This document shows, piece by piece, positions 1 through 7,803 of a DNA stretch of 64,000 nt. Source of the stretch: Campylobacter sp. (GTDB lineage: Bacteria > Campylobacterota > Campylobacteria > Campylobacterales > Campylobacteraceae); NCBI RefSeq assembly GCF_020024835.1, contig NZ_JAHHTD010000002.1, positions 12,465 through 76,464 of the forward strand, given 5' to 3'. Within the stretch, counting starts at the first letter, position 1. Each line of letters opens with the position of its first letter. The position numbers and the translations under genes were made by a program. The notes below the pieces were generated by a model. The model saw only the letters and a program-made list of their open reading frames with translations. It ran no database searches and was not told the origin of the DNA.

Positions 1-75
1 ACTAATCCTCACAAGGATAATTCTTTAAATTGCGTTTCATGTCATAGCAGTGTAGGACACAAACGCGGATTTTAA
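1..75 (+). CDS. nrfH: NrfH, C-terminal end (cytochrome c nitrite reductase membrane subunit), partial
   Basis: The first 24 codons in frame 1 end in TAA and encode the tail of a multihaem c-type cytochrome: a CVSCH haem-binding motif near the end followed by GHKRGF. The stop lies 14 bp before nrfA, whose ribosome-binding site AGGAG sits in the gap. NrfH is the membrane-anchored tetrahaem quinol dehydrogenase that passes electrons from menaquinol to NrfA, and nrfHA is the usual gene order in Epsilonproteobacteria. The gene is cut by the window edge, so only its last haem motif is visible. The assignment rests on this motif and on the position. Confidence 0.85.
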   Translation, partial: TNPHKDNSLNCVSCHSSVGHKRGF

Positions 76-89
76 TTTTAGGAGATTCA

Positions 90-1925
90 ATGATTAAGAA
101 AGGTCTTTTATACTCAGGAATAATCGTTTTACTTGTATTAATTGGTGCTGTTTTATGGTTAAACAATGATATAAGTAAAAAACAAGAAGAAGGTAACAAC
201 AATGGTGTTGTTAGTAAGAATTTTGTTGAGATGAGTGATGAAAATCCCACTTTTGATGAATGGGGTAAAAATTTTCCAGATTATTTAGATATGTATCTTA
301 CAGTGGAAAGAGAAAAACCTATGGAAACTGATTTTGGTGGAAACTTATCATACTCAAAGTTAATAAGATATCCTCAACTTACTATTTTGTGGGCGGGCTA
401 TCCTTTTTCAATTGATGCTAATGAAGAAAGAGGACATTTTTGGGTCCAAGTTGATCAAATGGATACAGCAAGAAATAATAAGGATTTTCTAAATTCTCAC
501 GGATTTGCTGGATTTGGTGGCCAACCAACAGCTTGTATGAATTGTCATAGTGGCTGGTCTCCTTGGCTTATTAAAAATACACAGGGAGAAAATGATAGAG
601 AAAAATGGGTAGCTTTTAATTCTACAAAATACTGGACAATGATAAAAAACATTCCTGCTGTAAATGGTCATAAAGAAGGTTCATCTGAACATAGCGGTCC
701 TCATGGTGGTAAAAGAATGGGAGTAACCTGTGCAGATTGCCACACTCCAAATAATATGAGTTTAAGACTTACACGTCCTGCTGCTATAAATGCACTAATA
801 GCAAGAGGCTATGAAAAAGATCCAGAACAAGGAGTCAAAGCTACAAGAGAAGAAATGAGAACATTAGTTTGCTCTCAATGTCATGTGGAATATTACTTTA
901 GACCTACTGGAGAAAAAATCAAAGTAATGGGAGAAAGCATAGCTAATGATCCTACTAAAAAATGGTGGAATGGAACTCAAAAAACTTATGATGAATTTGA
1001 TTCGTGGAGAGATGGCAATAAACCAACACAAATAGAAGTAAATGGATTAGAGTTAGTATTTCCTTGGAGCGAGTGGAGAAAAGGACAAGCATTTAGAATA
1101 GAAATGTTTGATGATTATTATGATAAAATACGCACGATTTTTGATAAAGACTGGACACATAAGCTAAGTGGTGCACCTATGATTAAAATTCAACATCCTG
1201 AAAGTGAATTATATAGTGGTGGAGTGCATGCGGCTAATGGAGTTAGTTGCACTGATTGTCATATGCCTTACATTAGAAAAGGGGCAAAAAAAATGACTCA
1301 ACATAATATTACTTCACCTTTGCAAAACATTAATGCTGCTTGTAAAACTTGTCATACTCAAAGTGAAGAATATCTCAAATCACAAATTAAAGATATTCAA
1401 AATTCAATTGCTCATGATTTAAGAACAGCAGAATATGCTATCGTAAGTCTTATCAAAGATACTCAAACTATACGCAAAGACTTAGGTGAGATGCCAAAAT
1501 ATCAAACAGATGGCAAAGCAGATGTAAGTAAAATCAATGATGTCTTAAAAGAAGTGTTAGAACTTCATAGAAAAGCTCAAATGAGAGCAGATTTTGTTGG
1601 TGCTGAAAATTCTACAGGCTTTCATAATCCAAGAGAAGCTTCAAGAATGCTTTTACAAGCTGTAGATATGGCAAGAATGGGGCAAACAAAATTAGTAGAA
1701 ATTGCTAATGCAAATGGTATTAAAGATTTTAAAACTTCTGATTTGACTTTTGAAGATATTCAAAAATTCAATCCAGGTGAAATTCGCTACAAAGTGGATT
1801 TAAATGGACACAAAGCAGGAGATCGTTATTATAAACACGATAATATCAATGGTAGTCCTTCACAACGCCTTTTAGATAAAGACAAAAATCTTAAACCTTA
1901 TAATTACGAAAATATAGACAAATAA
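90..1925 (+). CDS. nrfA: Cytochrome c nitrite reductase (ammonia-forming), catalytic subunit NrfA
   Basis: A 611-residue periplasmic pentahaem enzyme that reduces nitrite to ammonium with six electrons from NrfH. Residues 5-24 form an uncleaved or cleavable hydrophobic signal segment. Five haem motifs are visible: CMNCH (149-153), CADCH (214-218), CSQCH (261-265), CTDCH (387-391) and CKTCH (418-422). Haem 1, the active-site haem, is normally bound through CXXCK; here it is CXXCH, which I recall as typical of Campylobacter NrfA. The third motif is followed by VEYYF, which fits the conserved catalytic tyrosine and calcium-site region. The C-terminal part after residue 430 is helical, as in the family. 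It follows nrfH directly, has a good AGGAG site, and is closed by a strong palindromic terminator. Confidence 0.97.
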   Translation: MIKKGLLYSGIIVLLVLIGAVLWLNNDISKKQEEGNNNGVVSKNFVEMSDENPTFDEWGKNFPDYLDMYLTVEREKPMETDFGGNLSYSKLIRYPQLTILWAGYPFSIDANEERGHFWVQVDQMDTARNNKDFLNSHGFAGFGGQPTACMNCHSGWSPWLIKNTQGENDREKWVAFNSTKYWTMIKNIPAVNGHKEGSSEHSGPHGGKRMGVTCADCHTPNNMSLRLTRPAAINALIARGYEKDPEQGVKATREEMRTLVCSQCHVEYYFRPTGEKIKVMGESIANDPTKKWWNGTQKTYDEFDSWRDGNKPTQIEVNGLELVFPWSEWRKGQAFRIEMFDDYYDKIRTIFDKDWTHKLSGAPMIKIQHPESELYSGGVHAANGVSCTDCHMPYIRKGAKKMTQHNITSPLQNINAACKTCHTQSEEYLKSQIKDIQNSIAHDLRTAEYAIVSLIKDTQTIRKDLGEMPKYQTDGKADVSKINDVLKEVLELHRKAQMRADFVGAENSTGFHNPREASRMLLQAVDMARMGQTKLVEIANANGIKDFKTSDLTFEDIQKFNPGEIRYKVDLNGHKAGDRYYKHDNINGSPSQRLLDKDKNLKPYNYENIDK

Positions 1926-1953
1926 CAAAAATCCCGTTTAAACGGGATTTTTG
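1926..1953. terminator. Bidirectional palindromic terminator between nrfA and thiC
   Basis: A perfect 28-bp palindrome (14-bp arms, centre between 1939 and 1940) carries a CCCG/CGGG core flanked by A5 and T5 runs. It therefore looks like a Rho-independent terminator on both strands and serves the convergent genes nrfA and thiC, whose stop codons flank it within a few bases. Confidence 0.9.
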
Positions 1954-1955
1954 CT

Positions 1956-3257
1956 TTATACTTCTTTTGTTAATTTAACTTCTTTGCCTTCTAAAATTTG
2001 ATTCATAGTATTCATAGCACACATTTTTCCGCACATAGAGCAAGAATTAAGCTCTTCAGGTCTTCTTTCATTAAACATTTTTTTAGCTTTTTCTCCATCT
2101 ATGGCTAGTTTAAACATCTTCTCCCAATTTATATCTTGTCTTGCTTTGCTCATAGCATCATCTCTTGCTCTTTCTTTTGGAAGTTTTACTATATCTCCAG
2201 CATGAGCTGCTATTTTTGTAGCTACAATACCATCTCTTACATCATTTATATCAGGCAATCGTAAATGCTCTGCAGGAGTTACATAACAAAGAATATCAGC
2301 TCCAGTAGCAGCAGCGATTGCACCACCTATTGCTCCACTTATATGATCATATCCCACACCAATATCAGTAACTAATGGCCCTAAAACATAAAAAGGAGCA
2401 CCATTGCAAATTCTTTTTTCAATTTGCATATTTGTCTTTATTTCATTTATAGCCATATGTCCAGGTCCTTCTATCATAACTTGTATATCCTGCTCCCAAG
2501 CTCTTTTTGTAAGCAAAGATAATTCTATTAATTCAGCTATTTGAGCACTATCACTAGCATCGTGAGTGCAACCTGGTCTTAATGCATCTCCTAAAGATAA
2601 AGTCACATCAAATTCTTTACATATTGCTAATAAATCATCATAGTATTCATAAAAAGGATTCTCACAATCATTCATTTGCATCCAAGCATAAAGCACAGAT
2701 CCACCTCTTGAAACAATATTTGTAATTCTATCGCACTCTTTAAACACTCTAGCGGCTCTAGAATTTATTCCTGCATGTATAGTCATAAAATCAACACCAC
2801 TTTTTGCATGATGATATACTACATCTAAAAAATCTTTAGCCTTTATATCTTTTAAATCTTTTTCTAAAAATCCAACTGCATCATAAACAGGGACTGAACC
2901 TATCATAGCTTTTGAAGTTGCAATTAATTCATCTCTAAATTTACTTGTCTTACCATAATTACTTAAATCCATTATAGCTTCTATATTAAATTTATGTGCT
3001 AAATCAACTTTTTGCATTTCTTCTGTATAATCTACACAATCATTAGATACACCTAAATTTACATTCACTTTTGTTCTAAGACCATACCCTATTCCATTAG
3101 GATCTAATGCCTTGTGATTAATATTTGCTGGTATTATAATTTTGCCATTTGCTATATTTTCTAGCAAAAAACACTCTTTTACCTGTTCTTTTTGTGCAAC
3201 AATTTGCATTTGTCTTGTAAATACACCTTCTTTTGCGTATGTCATTTGAGTTTTCAT
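1956..3257 (-). CDS. thiC: Phosphomethylpyrimidine synthase ThiC
   Basis: Radical SAM enzyme that rearranges aminoimidazole ribotide to HMP phosphate, the pyrimidine half of thiamine. It is 433 residues long, the short form of the family without the N-terminal extension of E. coli ThiC. The C-terminal iron-sulphur motif is CSMCGKMC, which is CX2CX3C rather than the CX2CX4C of E. coli and plants. Substrate-site segments such as EGPGHM and YVTPAEHLRLP are present. The start is the ATG at 3257, preceded by AAGGGA about 6 bases upstream. A TPP riboswitch lies in the leader, so expression should fall when thiamine pyrophosphate is plentiful. It sits downstream of rpe and dnaQ on the same strand but has its own leader and promoter. 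Confidence 0.96.
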   Translation of the reverse strand: MKTQMTYAKEGVFTRQMQIVAQKEQVKECFLLENIANGKIIIPANINHKALDPNGIGYGLRTKVNVNLGVSNDCVDYTEEMQKVDLAHKFNIEAIMDLSNYGKTSKFRDELIATSKAMIGSVPVYDAVGFLEKDLKDIKAKDFLDVVYHHAKSGVDFMTIHAGINSRAARVFKECDRITNIVSRGGSVLYAWMQMNDCENPFYEYYDDLLAICKEFDVTLSLGDALRPGCTHDASDSAQIAELIELSLLTKRAWEQDIQVMIEGPGHMAINEIKTNMQIEKRICNGAPFYVLGPLVTDIGVGYDHISGAIGGAIAAATGADILCYVTPAEHLRLPDINDVRDGIVATKIAAHAGDIVKLPKERARDDAMSKARQDINWEKMFKLAIDGEKAKKMFNERRPEELNSCSMCGKMCAMNTMNQILEGKEVKLTKEV

Positions 3258-3260
3258 TTG

Positions 3261-3292
3261 TTTATCCCTTGAAATTAAATTTTATGGATAAA
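3261..3292 (-). promoter_or_regulatory. Shine-Dalgarno-masking hairpin in the thiC leader (candidate riboswitch expression platform)
   Basis: On the minus strand TTTATCC (3292-3286) is the exact complement of GGATAAA (3267-3261), with an 18-nt loop. The second arm overlaps the AAGGGA ribosome-binding site of thiC, so folding would hide it. No U-tract follows, which argues for control of translation rather than termination. That it is switched by the aptamer is an inference. Confidence 0.55.
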
Positions 3293-3332
3293 TGAAAGGA
3301 AAAGATAAGTAAAAAGCATATTAATATAAATC

Positions 3333-3412
3333 TTCCCAACGCTAGCATTATCTAGTTCTGGTTCGGTCTAAGCTTTTAGCTTACTCTCAGCCTGTTACAC
3401 AAGCTCCCGTCA
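3333..3412 (-). ncRNA. TPP (THI-box) riboswitch aptamer upstream of thiC
   Basis: Read on the minus strand, the leader holds the hallmark THI elements in order: ACGGGAGC, then CTGAGAG, then GACCG, then ACCAGAACTAGATAATGC and GCGTTGGGAA. These are the conserved pyrimidine-binding CTGAGA and pyrophosphate-helix segments of the TPP aptamer. The aptamer begins a few bases after the predicted transcription start and ends about 75 bases before the thiC ATG. Confidence 0.95.
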
Positions 3413-3424
3413 TTTAAGTAATCA

Positions 3425-3430
3425 AGTATA
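3425..3430 (-). promoter_or_regulatory. -10 element of the thiC promoter
   Basis: TATACT on the minus strand lies about 12 bases upstream of the aptamer. Campylobacter housekeeping promoters depend mainly on a -10 box of this kind and often lack a clear -35. Confidence 0.6.
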
Positions 3431-3446
3431 GCGTAAATTATAAAAG

Positions 3447-4214
3447 TTATTTCTTTTTAACTTTCTTTTTTGATTGCTTGCTAAATTGCAATAATTCTTC
3501 AGTAGTTTTTATGTAAAATGGAATTTTTTTAATACAATAATTTAAAATTTCACTTGCAGCTAAAGCATCATTTAAGGCCCTATGGTGCTGATTTTGTATA
3601 TTTAAAAATTCTTTTAATGTTTCAAGTCCATATTTAGGACTATCTATACATTTTTTAGCAAGATCGATAGTGCATAATTTTCTATTTAATAAAACACCAA
3701 AACCATTTTCTCGCATAGCTTTTGATAAAAAATTATAATCAAACCGAACATTATGTGCTACAAAAATAGAATCTTTCAAAAATAATCTAAAATTATTTAA
3801 AACAAATTTTAACGATGGAGCATCTTTGCTCATATCTTGAGTAATACCTGTTAATTCTGTAATATTTTCAGGAATATCATCTACTTTAATCAAACTCTCA
3901 AAACGACTAATTTCTTTAAAATTTTGAATTTTAACAGCACCAATTTCTAAAATTTGTCCATTTTTAATACTTCCTGTAGTTTCAATATCTACTACACAAA
4001 AAATTTCATTTTTTATATTAATATTTTTAGTCTTTAAACAAATTTGATTATTTTTATTTATTTCAATACCAAGCCCTAAAAGTGCAAATGTATAAACATC
4101 AAAATCATAACAAGAAAGCTCTTCTATCTTTTTTAACTCATCAGCAACCCAAGCAAAAGGTCTATTTTCTTTGCTTAATTTATTAATAAGATCATCAATT
4201 TGTTGCTGACTCAA
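3447..4214 (-). CDS. dnaQ: DnaQ-like 3'-5' exonuclease (DNA polymerase III epsilon-type)
   Basis: A 255-residue DEDDh exonuclease. The DxE motif is VDIETTG at about residues 73-79, the middle aspartate lies in HNVRFDYNFL near 155, and the last motif is HRALNDALAA near 211 with its His and Asp. An N-terminal segment of about 65 residues precedes the exonuclease domain, and the C-terminus is a lysine-rich tail. The family proofreads in the replicative polymerase or acts as a stand-alone exonuclease; I cannot tell which from sequence alone. Its ATG overlaps the stop of rpe as ATGA, so the two are translationally coupled. thiC follows after a 190-bp riboswitch leader. Confidence 0.88.
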   Translation of the reverse strand: MSQQQIDDLINKLSKENRPFAWVADELKKIEELSCYDFDVYTFALLGLGIEINKNNQICLKTKNINIKNEIFCVVDIETTGSIKNGQILEIGAVKIQNFKEISRFESLIKVDDIPENITELTGITQDMSKDAPSLKFVLNNFRLFLKDSIFVAHNVRFDYNFLSKAMRENGFGVLLNRKLCTIDLAKKCIDSPKYGLETLKEFLNIQNQHHRALNDALAASEILNYCIKKIPFYIKTTEELLQFSKQSKKKVKKK

Positions 4215-4858
4215 AATTCACACTTTAAAGAATTAATTGCAGCTTTATAATCTTGTGAAGAAAAAATATAATTACCCGCTACTAAAATATCAGCTCCAGC
4301 TTCATCTAAATCAGGCGCATTAAGTCCATTCACACCACCATCAACCTCTATGAAAATTTTTAAATTTTTTTTATCAATCATTTCTCTTAAGATTCTAATC
4401 TTTTGATAGACTAAAGGTAAAAATTTTTGCCCACCAAATCCAGGATTAACACTCATTAAAAGAACCATATCCACAAATTCTAAAAGATATTCTATGCTTG
4501 TTATTGGAGTATGTGGATTTAAAACAATTGCAGGATGAATACCATTTTTTCTTAAATCTTCACAAATTCTTATTGGATGATTTTCTATTTCGATATGAAA
4601 ACTTATAAATTTTGGCTTTAATGGCTTAAAAAATTCTACAAATTTGCTCACATCATTGACCATCAAATGCACATCTAAAGGAATAGGAGTAACTTTACAT
4701 ATATTTTCTAAAACACAAGGCCCAAAAGTGAAATTTGGAACAAAATAACCATCCATTACATCAATATGCAACAAATCAGCTCCAGCCTCATATACTCTCT
4801 TGATATCTTTTTCTAAATTTAAAAAATTTGCTGATAACAAACTAGGTGCTACATACAT
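4211..4858 (-). CDS. rpe: Ribulose-phosphate 3-epimerase
   Basis: A TIM-barrel epimerase that interconverts ribulose 5-phosphate and xylulose 5-phosphate in the pentose phosphate pathway. Family hallmarks are APSLLSANF at the N-terminus, LHIDVMDGYFVPNFTFGP, the HLMV segment, SVNPGFGGQKF and EVDGGVN with the catalytic aspartates. I chose the ATG at 4858 (215 residues): GGAGAG lies 8 bases upstream, the protein then begins MYVAPSLL like other Rpe proteins, and the family length is 210-220. A start 18 codons further out at 4912 is open but would add an unlikely extension. It overlaps dnaQ downstream by 4 bases. Confidence 0.95.
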   Translation of the reverse strand: MYVAPSLLSANFLNLEKDIKRVYEAGADLLHIDVMDGYFVPNFTFGPCVLENICKVTPIPLDVHLMVNDVSKFVEFFKPLKPKFISFHIEIENHPIRICEDLRKNGIHPAIVLNPHTPITSIEYLLEFVDMVLLMSVNPGFGGQKFLPLVYQKIRILREMIDKKNLKIFIEVDGGVNGLNAPDLDEAGADILVAGNYIFSSQDYKAAINSLKCEF

Positions 4859-4962
4859 AATCAATACTCTCCAATACTTGTATGAAAATAATTCTATCAT
4901 ACTTAATATCAATATTTTCTTTATTTGTTTTTTTAATATTTGTTTCTTTAAGCTTTTTTAGA

Positions 4963-4968
4963 TACAAT
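4963..4968 (+). promoter_or_regulatory. -10 element upstream of rpmB
   Basis: GATACAAT precedes rpmB by about 40 bases in the divergent rpe/rpmB gap, with T-rich tracts upstream as is usual for Campylobacter promoters. Confidence 0.5.
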
Positions 4969-5008
4969 ATAAAAATTATTTTTATTTTAATCAAGCAAGG
5001 AAATATCA

Positions 5009-5203
5009 ATGTCAAGAATATGTCAAGTAACTGGAAAAAGACCTATGGTAGGTAATAATGTAAGTCATGCAAATAATAAAACAAAAAGAAGATTTTTACC
5101 AAATTTAAGAACTATTCGTGTCACATTAGAAGATGGAACAACGAGAAAAATTAAAGTTGCAGCTTCTACTTTAAGAACTCTTAGAAAACAAAATAACAAA
5201 TAA
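5009..5203 (+). CDS. rpmB: 50S ribosomal protein L28
   Basis: A 64-residue basic protein starting MSRICQVTGKRP with the VSHANNKTKRRFLPNL segment characteristic of L28. It is a structural protein of the large subunit. AAGGA lies 7-8 bases before the ATG. No zinc-binding CXXC pair is present: the only cysteine is Cys5. It leads a plus-strand group with a potassium-channel-like gene 35 bp downstream, an order I recall also from Helicobacter. Confidence 0.97.
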   Translation: MSRICQVTGKRPMVGNNVSHANNKTKRRFLPNLRTIRVTLEDGTTRKIKVAASTLRTLRKQNNK

Positions 5204-5238
5204 CCTATAAAATTTACAATATAAAGAGGAATTGTAGT

Positions 5239-6366
5239 ATGTCTTTTTTGAAAAAGCTTAAAAAATTCCTCAATTGGTCTTCCTCTCCTAAACCAGCAAT
5301 TAATCTCAATGATGAATTATACGGACAGCTTAAGTTTTTAAGAATCCCGCTTATAGCCATTGTTATTATAACTTTAATTGGTGCTTTTGGATATATGCTC
5401 ACAAGTAATTTTAATCTCAATGATGCCATTTATCAAGCAGGAATGACTTTTACAACTTTAGGATATACAGAAGTAAATCCAATTTCAACAGCTGGTAGAA
5501 TTTTTACGGTTTTATATGTATTATCAACTTTTACAATTTTCACATTTTGTATGGGTTTAGTCATAGAAATAATAAAAAAAGGAACTTTATCAAAAATTAT
5601 AAAGGAAAGAAGAATGTTATATAAAATTGCAAGATTGAAAAATCATTTTGTAATATGCTACCATAATGATTTTACTATAGAATTAGCACAACAATTTAGA
5701 GAAAATCATATTCCATTTGTTGTTATTGATGAGATTCAAAATCTTGATGAAATATCTGAAAAATATCATTATCCTTACCATATAGAAGCTGCACCGCATA
5801 CAAATCTTGCCTTTTTAAAATCAAATTTATCTAGTGCAAAAGGAGTAATAACTCTTAGTCACAATATCGCAGATAATATTGCAATAATAGCTTCTGTAAG
5901 ATTATTTGAAAAAGAACTTCAAAGAATCAATCCCTATTTTATACTAGCTAGCTCAGCAAATGATGATGAAACACAAAAATTAAAAAAACTTGGAGCAAAT
6001 TCTATTGTTTCAGCAACTAAACTTGTCGCTCAAAGATTGAGTGCTATGTCTGCAAGACCTGATATGGAAAATCTATTAGAAAATTATCTATACAAAAAAA
6101 ATAGTCCTATAGATTTAGAAGAAGTTAAAATTCCAGATGAATCCTGGGTGCGTTTTAAAAGATTAAAAGAAATTCATTTAAGAGATATGGCTAATGTAAG
6201 TATTGTAGGAATTTTAGAAAATAAAAAATTTACACCTATGCCAAGAGGTGATACTTTAATAGGCACAGGTTCAAAGTTACTTTTAGTGGGCACAGCTGAT
6301 AGTATTAAGATTGCAAAAAAAATTATTAAAAACAAACAAAAGCCTGATGAGTTAAAATACATTTAA
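5239..6366 (+). CDS. Two-TM potassium-channel-like protein with TrkA-N/RCK domain
   Basis: A 375-residue inner-membrane protein with the plan TM1 (about 34-54), pore loop, TM2 (about 88-112), then a cytoplasmic TrkA-N/RCK domain (about 134-260) and a TrkA-C-like domain (about 290-370). This is the architecture of MthK-type and Helicobacter KchA channels. The pore signature at residues 73-78 is TLGYTE where most potassium channels have TVGYGD, so the second filter glycine is a threonine. The Rossmann start FVICYHNDFTIEL lacks the GXGXXG nucleotide-binding glycines. An internal GTG or ATG start that drives separate RCK production, as in MthK, is possible but not proven. The start has GAGGAATTGTAGT upstream. 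I infer a role in potassium homeostasis; selectivity is uncertain. Confidence 0.85.
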   Translation: MSFLKKLKKFLNWSSSPKPAINLNDELYGQLKFLRIPLIAIVIITLIGAFGYMLTSNFNLNDAIYQAGMTFTTLGYTEVNPISTAGRIFTVLYVLSTFTIFTFCMGLVIEIIKKGTLSKIIKERRMLYKIARLKNHFVICYHNDFTIELAQQFRENHIPFVVIDEIQNLDEISEKYHYPYHIEAAPHTNLAFLKSNLSSAKGVITLSHNIADNIAIIASVRLFEKELQRINPYFILASSANDDETQKLKKLGANSIVSATKLVAQRLSAMSARPDMENLLENYLYKKNSPIDLEEVKIPDESWVRFKRLKEIHLRDMANVSIVGILENKKFTPMPRGDTLIGTGSKLLLVGTADSIKIAKKIIKNKQKPDELKYI

Positions 6367-6377
6367 TAAATTTAAGT

Positions 6378-6383
6378 TATAAT
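6378..6383 (+). promoter_or_regulatory. -10 element upstream of the DUF465/chemoreceptor pair
   Basis: A perfect TATAAT lies 36 bases before the ATG of the DUF465 gene, in a 52-bp gap after the channel gene. It would allow the pair to be transcribed apart from rpmB and the channel. Confidence 0.5.
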
Positions 6384-6418
6384 CTTTAGGCTATATTCGA
6401 TAAAATAAGGAGAAAATT

Positions 6419-6634
6419 ATGTTACATGAATTTAGAGATTTAATTACCGAATTAAAGGGTAAAGATAAGCATTTTGATAAGTTATTTAACGAACATAATG
6501 AATTAGATCATAAAATTAAAGATGCAGAAGAAGGTAGAATCCATTTAGATGATTTTGAAGTTGCAAATCTTAAAAAAGAAAAATTAAAATTAAAAGATGA
6601 ATTAAATACTTACTTATCAAACTACAAGAAATAG
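6419..6634 (+). CDS. YdcH/DUF465 family small protein
   Basis: A 71-residue, highly charged protein predicted to be two helices. The pattern HEFRDLITELKGKDKHFDKLF, then HNELDHKI, then LKKEKLKLKDEL matches the DUF465 (YdcH/SlyX-like) family of short coiled-coil proteins of unknown role. A good AAGGAG site precedes it. It lies 16 bp before the chemoreceptor gene and probably shares its transcript; as I recall, this pairing is also found in C. jejuni. No function can be stated. Confidence 0.85.
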   Translation: MLHEFRDLITELKGKDKHFDKLFNEHNELDHKIKDAEEGRIHLDDFEVANLKKEKLKLKDELNTYLSNYKK

Positions 6635-6650
6635 TTTTAAAGGAGAATTC

Positions 6651-7778
6651 ATGTTTGGCAATAAGCAAACCCAAAATACAATTGAAAAACTAAAGGATAA
6701 AATTAAATTTCTAGAAGAAGAAAATGCAAGATTAAATCTTGAAAAGCAAGAAATCCTAGCTAATTACGAAAAAAATACGGCACATAAAACATGCTCTATC
6801 GAGATAAAACTTTTAGATATGTTATTAGCTGGCGTTTTAAAAGGAATAGCAAATGTGCAAAGTGATATGCAAAAAAATGTAGATAAAACAGAAAAAATTT
6901 CTCAATATTCTGACTCATCTTTACACGATATGCAAGAATTAAATTCTATCGCACAATTAATTCTTTCTTCGTTGCAAAGTATCATAGAATCTGCAAATCG
7001 CTCAAGAGACACAGCTGGCAATCTCCATCGTAGTGTTGATGAAATTACAAATGTCATTAATCTCATTAAAGATGTATCCGATCAAACTAATCTTTTAGCG
7101 CTAAATGCTGCTATTGAAGCAGCTCGTGCTGGAGAGCATGGTCGTGGTTTTGCTGTTGTTGCTGATGAAGTTAGAAAACTTGCAGAGAAAACCCAAAAAG
7201 CAACTTCGGAAGTGGAATTAAATATTAATCTACTAAAGCAAAATGCAGATGAAATGTATGGTCAAAGCGAACAAGTAGAAAAAGTTTCTCTTGATTCAAA
7301 TCAATATATTATGGAATTTTCAAGCAAATTTACACAATTAATCGCTAACGCAAACTCAACTAATATCCATGCAAAAAATATTACATCTGAAATATTCATT
7401 TCACTTGCAAAATTAGATCATATAGCATTTAAATTAAATGGCTACAATGAAATAATCCATTCTTCAGGAAAAGCACTTTCTGATCATTTAAGTTGTCGCC
7501 TTGCAAAATGGATAATGGGTATAGGAAAAGAAAGATTTTCTAATGGTAAATCTTTTGGAAAATTAAATTCTCCACATCAAAAAGTTCATGAAAATGTTAA
7601 TCAAGCTATAAATTTAGCATATAGCAAAGATACATCAAGTGAATTAGTGCAAAATCAAATTTTAGACAAATGCTCTAATGCTGAAAAAGCTTCTGAAGAA
7701 TTATTTGAAATATTCAAAAAAATGTTAGAAGAAAAAGAGATGGATAATTTAGAAAATACAAATAAAGAAAACGTTTAA
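6651..7778 (+). CDS. Soluble methyl-accepting chemotaxis-type receptor with C-terminal CZB zinc domain
   Basis: A 375-residue cytoplasmic transducer-like protein without a membrane segment. Residues 5-40 form a coiled coil. The signalling hairpin lies around 145-190 with the tip DQTNLLALNAAIEAARAGE and FAVVADEVRKLAE, which contacts CheA and CheW. The C-terminal domain (about 265-350) carries the CZB pattern: His279 and Cys282 in DHLSCRLAKW, then His309 and His313 in SPHQKVHENV, a 3-His 1-Cys zinc site. CZB receptors elsewhere respond to zinc and to oxidants such as hypochlorite. It resembles the cytosolic Tlp of C. jejuni that I remember as Tlp6. It ends within a terminator palindrome shared with the Nudix gene. 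Confidence 0.92.
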   Translation: MFGNKQTQNTIEKLKDKIKFLEEENARLNLEKQEILANYEKNTAHKTCSIEIKLLDMLLAGVLKGIANVQSDMQKNVDKTEKISQYSDSSLHDMQELNSIAQLILSSLQSIIESANRSRDTAGNLHRSVDEITNVINLIKDVSDQTNLLALNAAIEAARAGEHGRGFAVVADEVRKLAEKTQKATSEVELNINLLKQNADEMYGQSEQVEKVSLDSNQYIMEFSSKFTQLIANANSTNIHAKNITSEIFISLAKLDHIAFKLNGYNEIIHSSGKALSDHLSCRLAKWIMGIGKERFSNGKSFGKLNSPHQKVHENVNQAINLAYSKDTSSELVQNQILDKCSNAEKASEELFEIFKKMLEEKEMDNLENTNKENV

Positions 7779-7803
7779 GAATAGAATCTATCTATTCTTA
7801 AAC
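7773..7803. terminator. Palindromic terminator shared by chemoreceptor and Nudix genes
   Basis: Perfect 12-bp arms GTTTAAGAATAG (7773-7784) and CTATTCTTAAAC (7792-7803) enclose a 7-nt loop. The chemoreceptor stop (7776-7778) is in the left arm and the Nudix stop (7788-7790) in the loop, so the hairpin is made from the ends of both convergent genes. Confidence 0.7.

Noticed and set aside
6371..6403. Possible sigma-28 promoter (TTTAAG ... TTCGATAA) before the DUF465/chemoreceptor pair
   Set aside because: The spacing between the two parts is about four bases too long for the flagellar consensus, and a perfect TATAAT lies in between.
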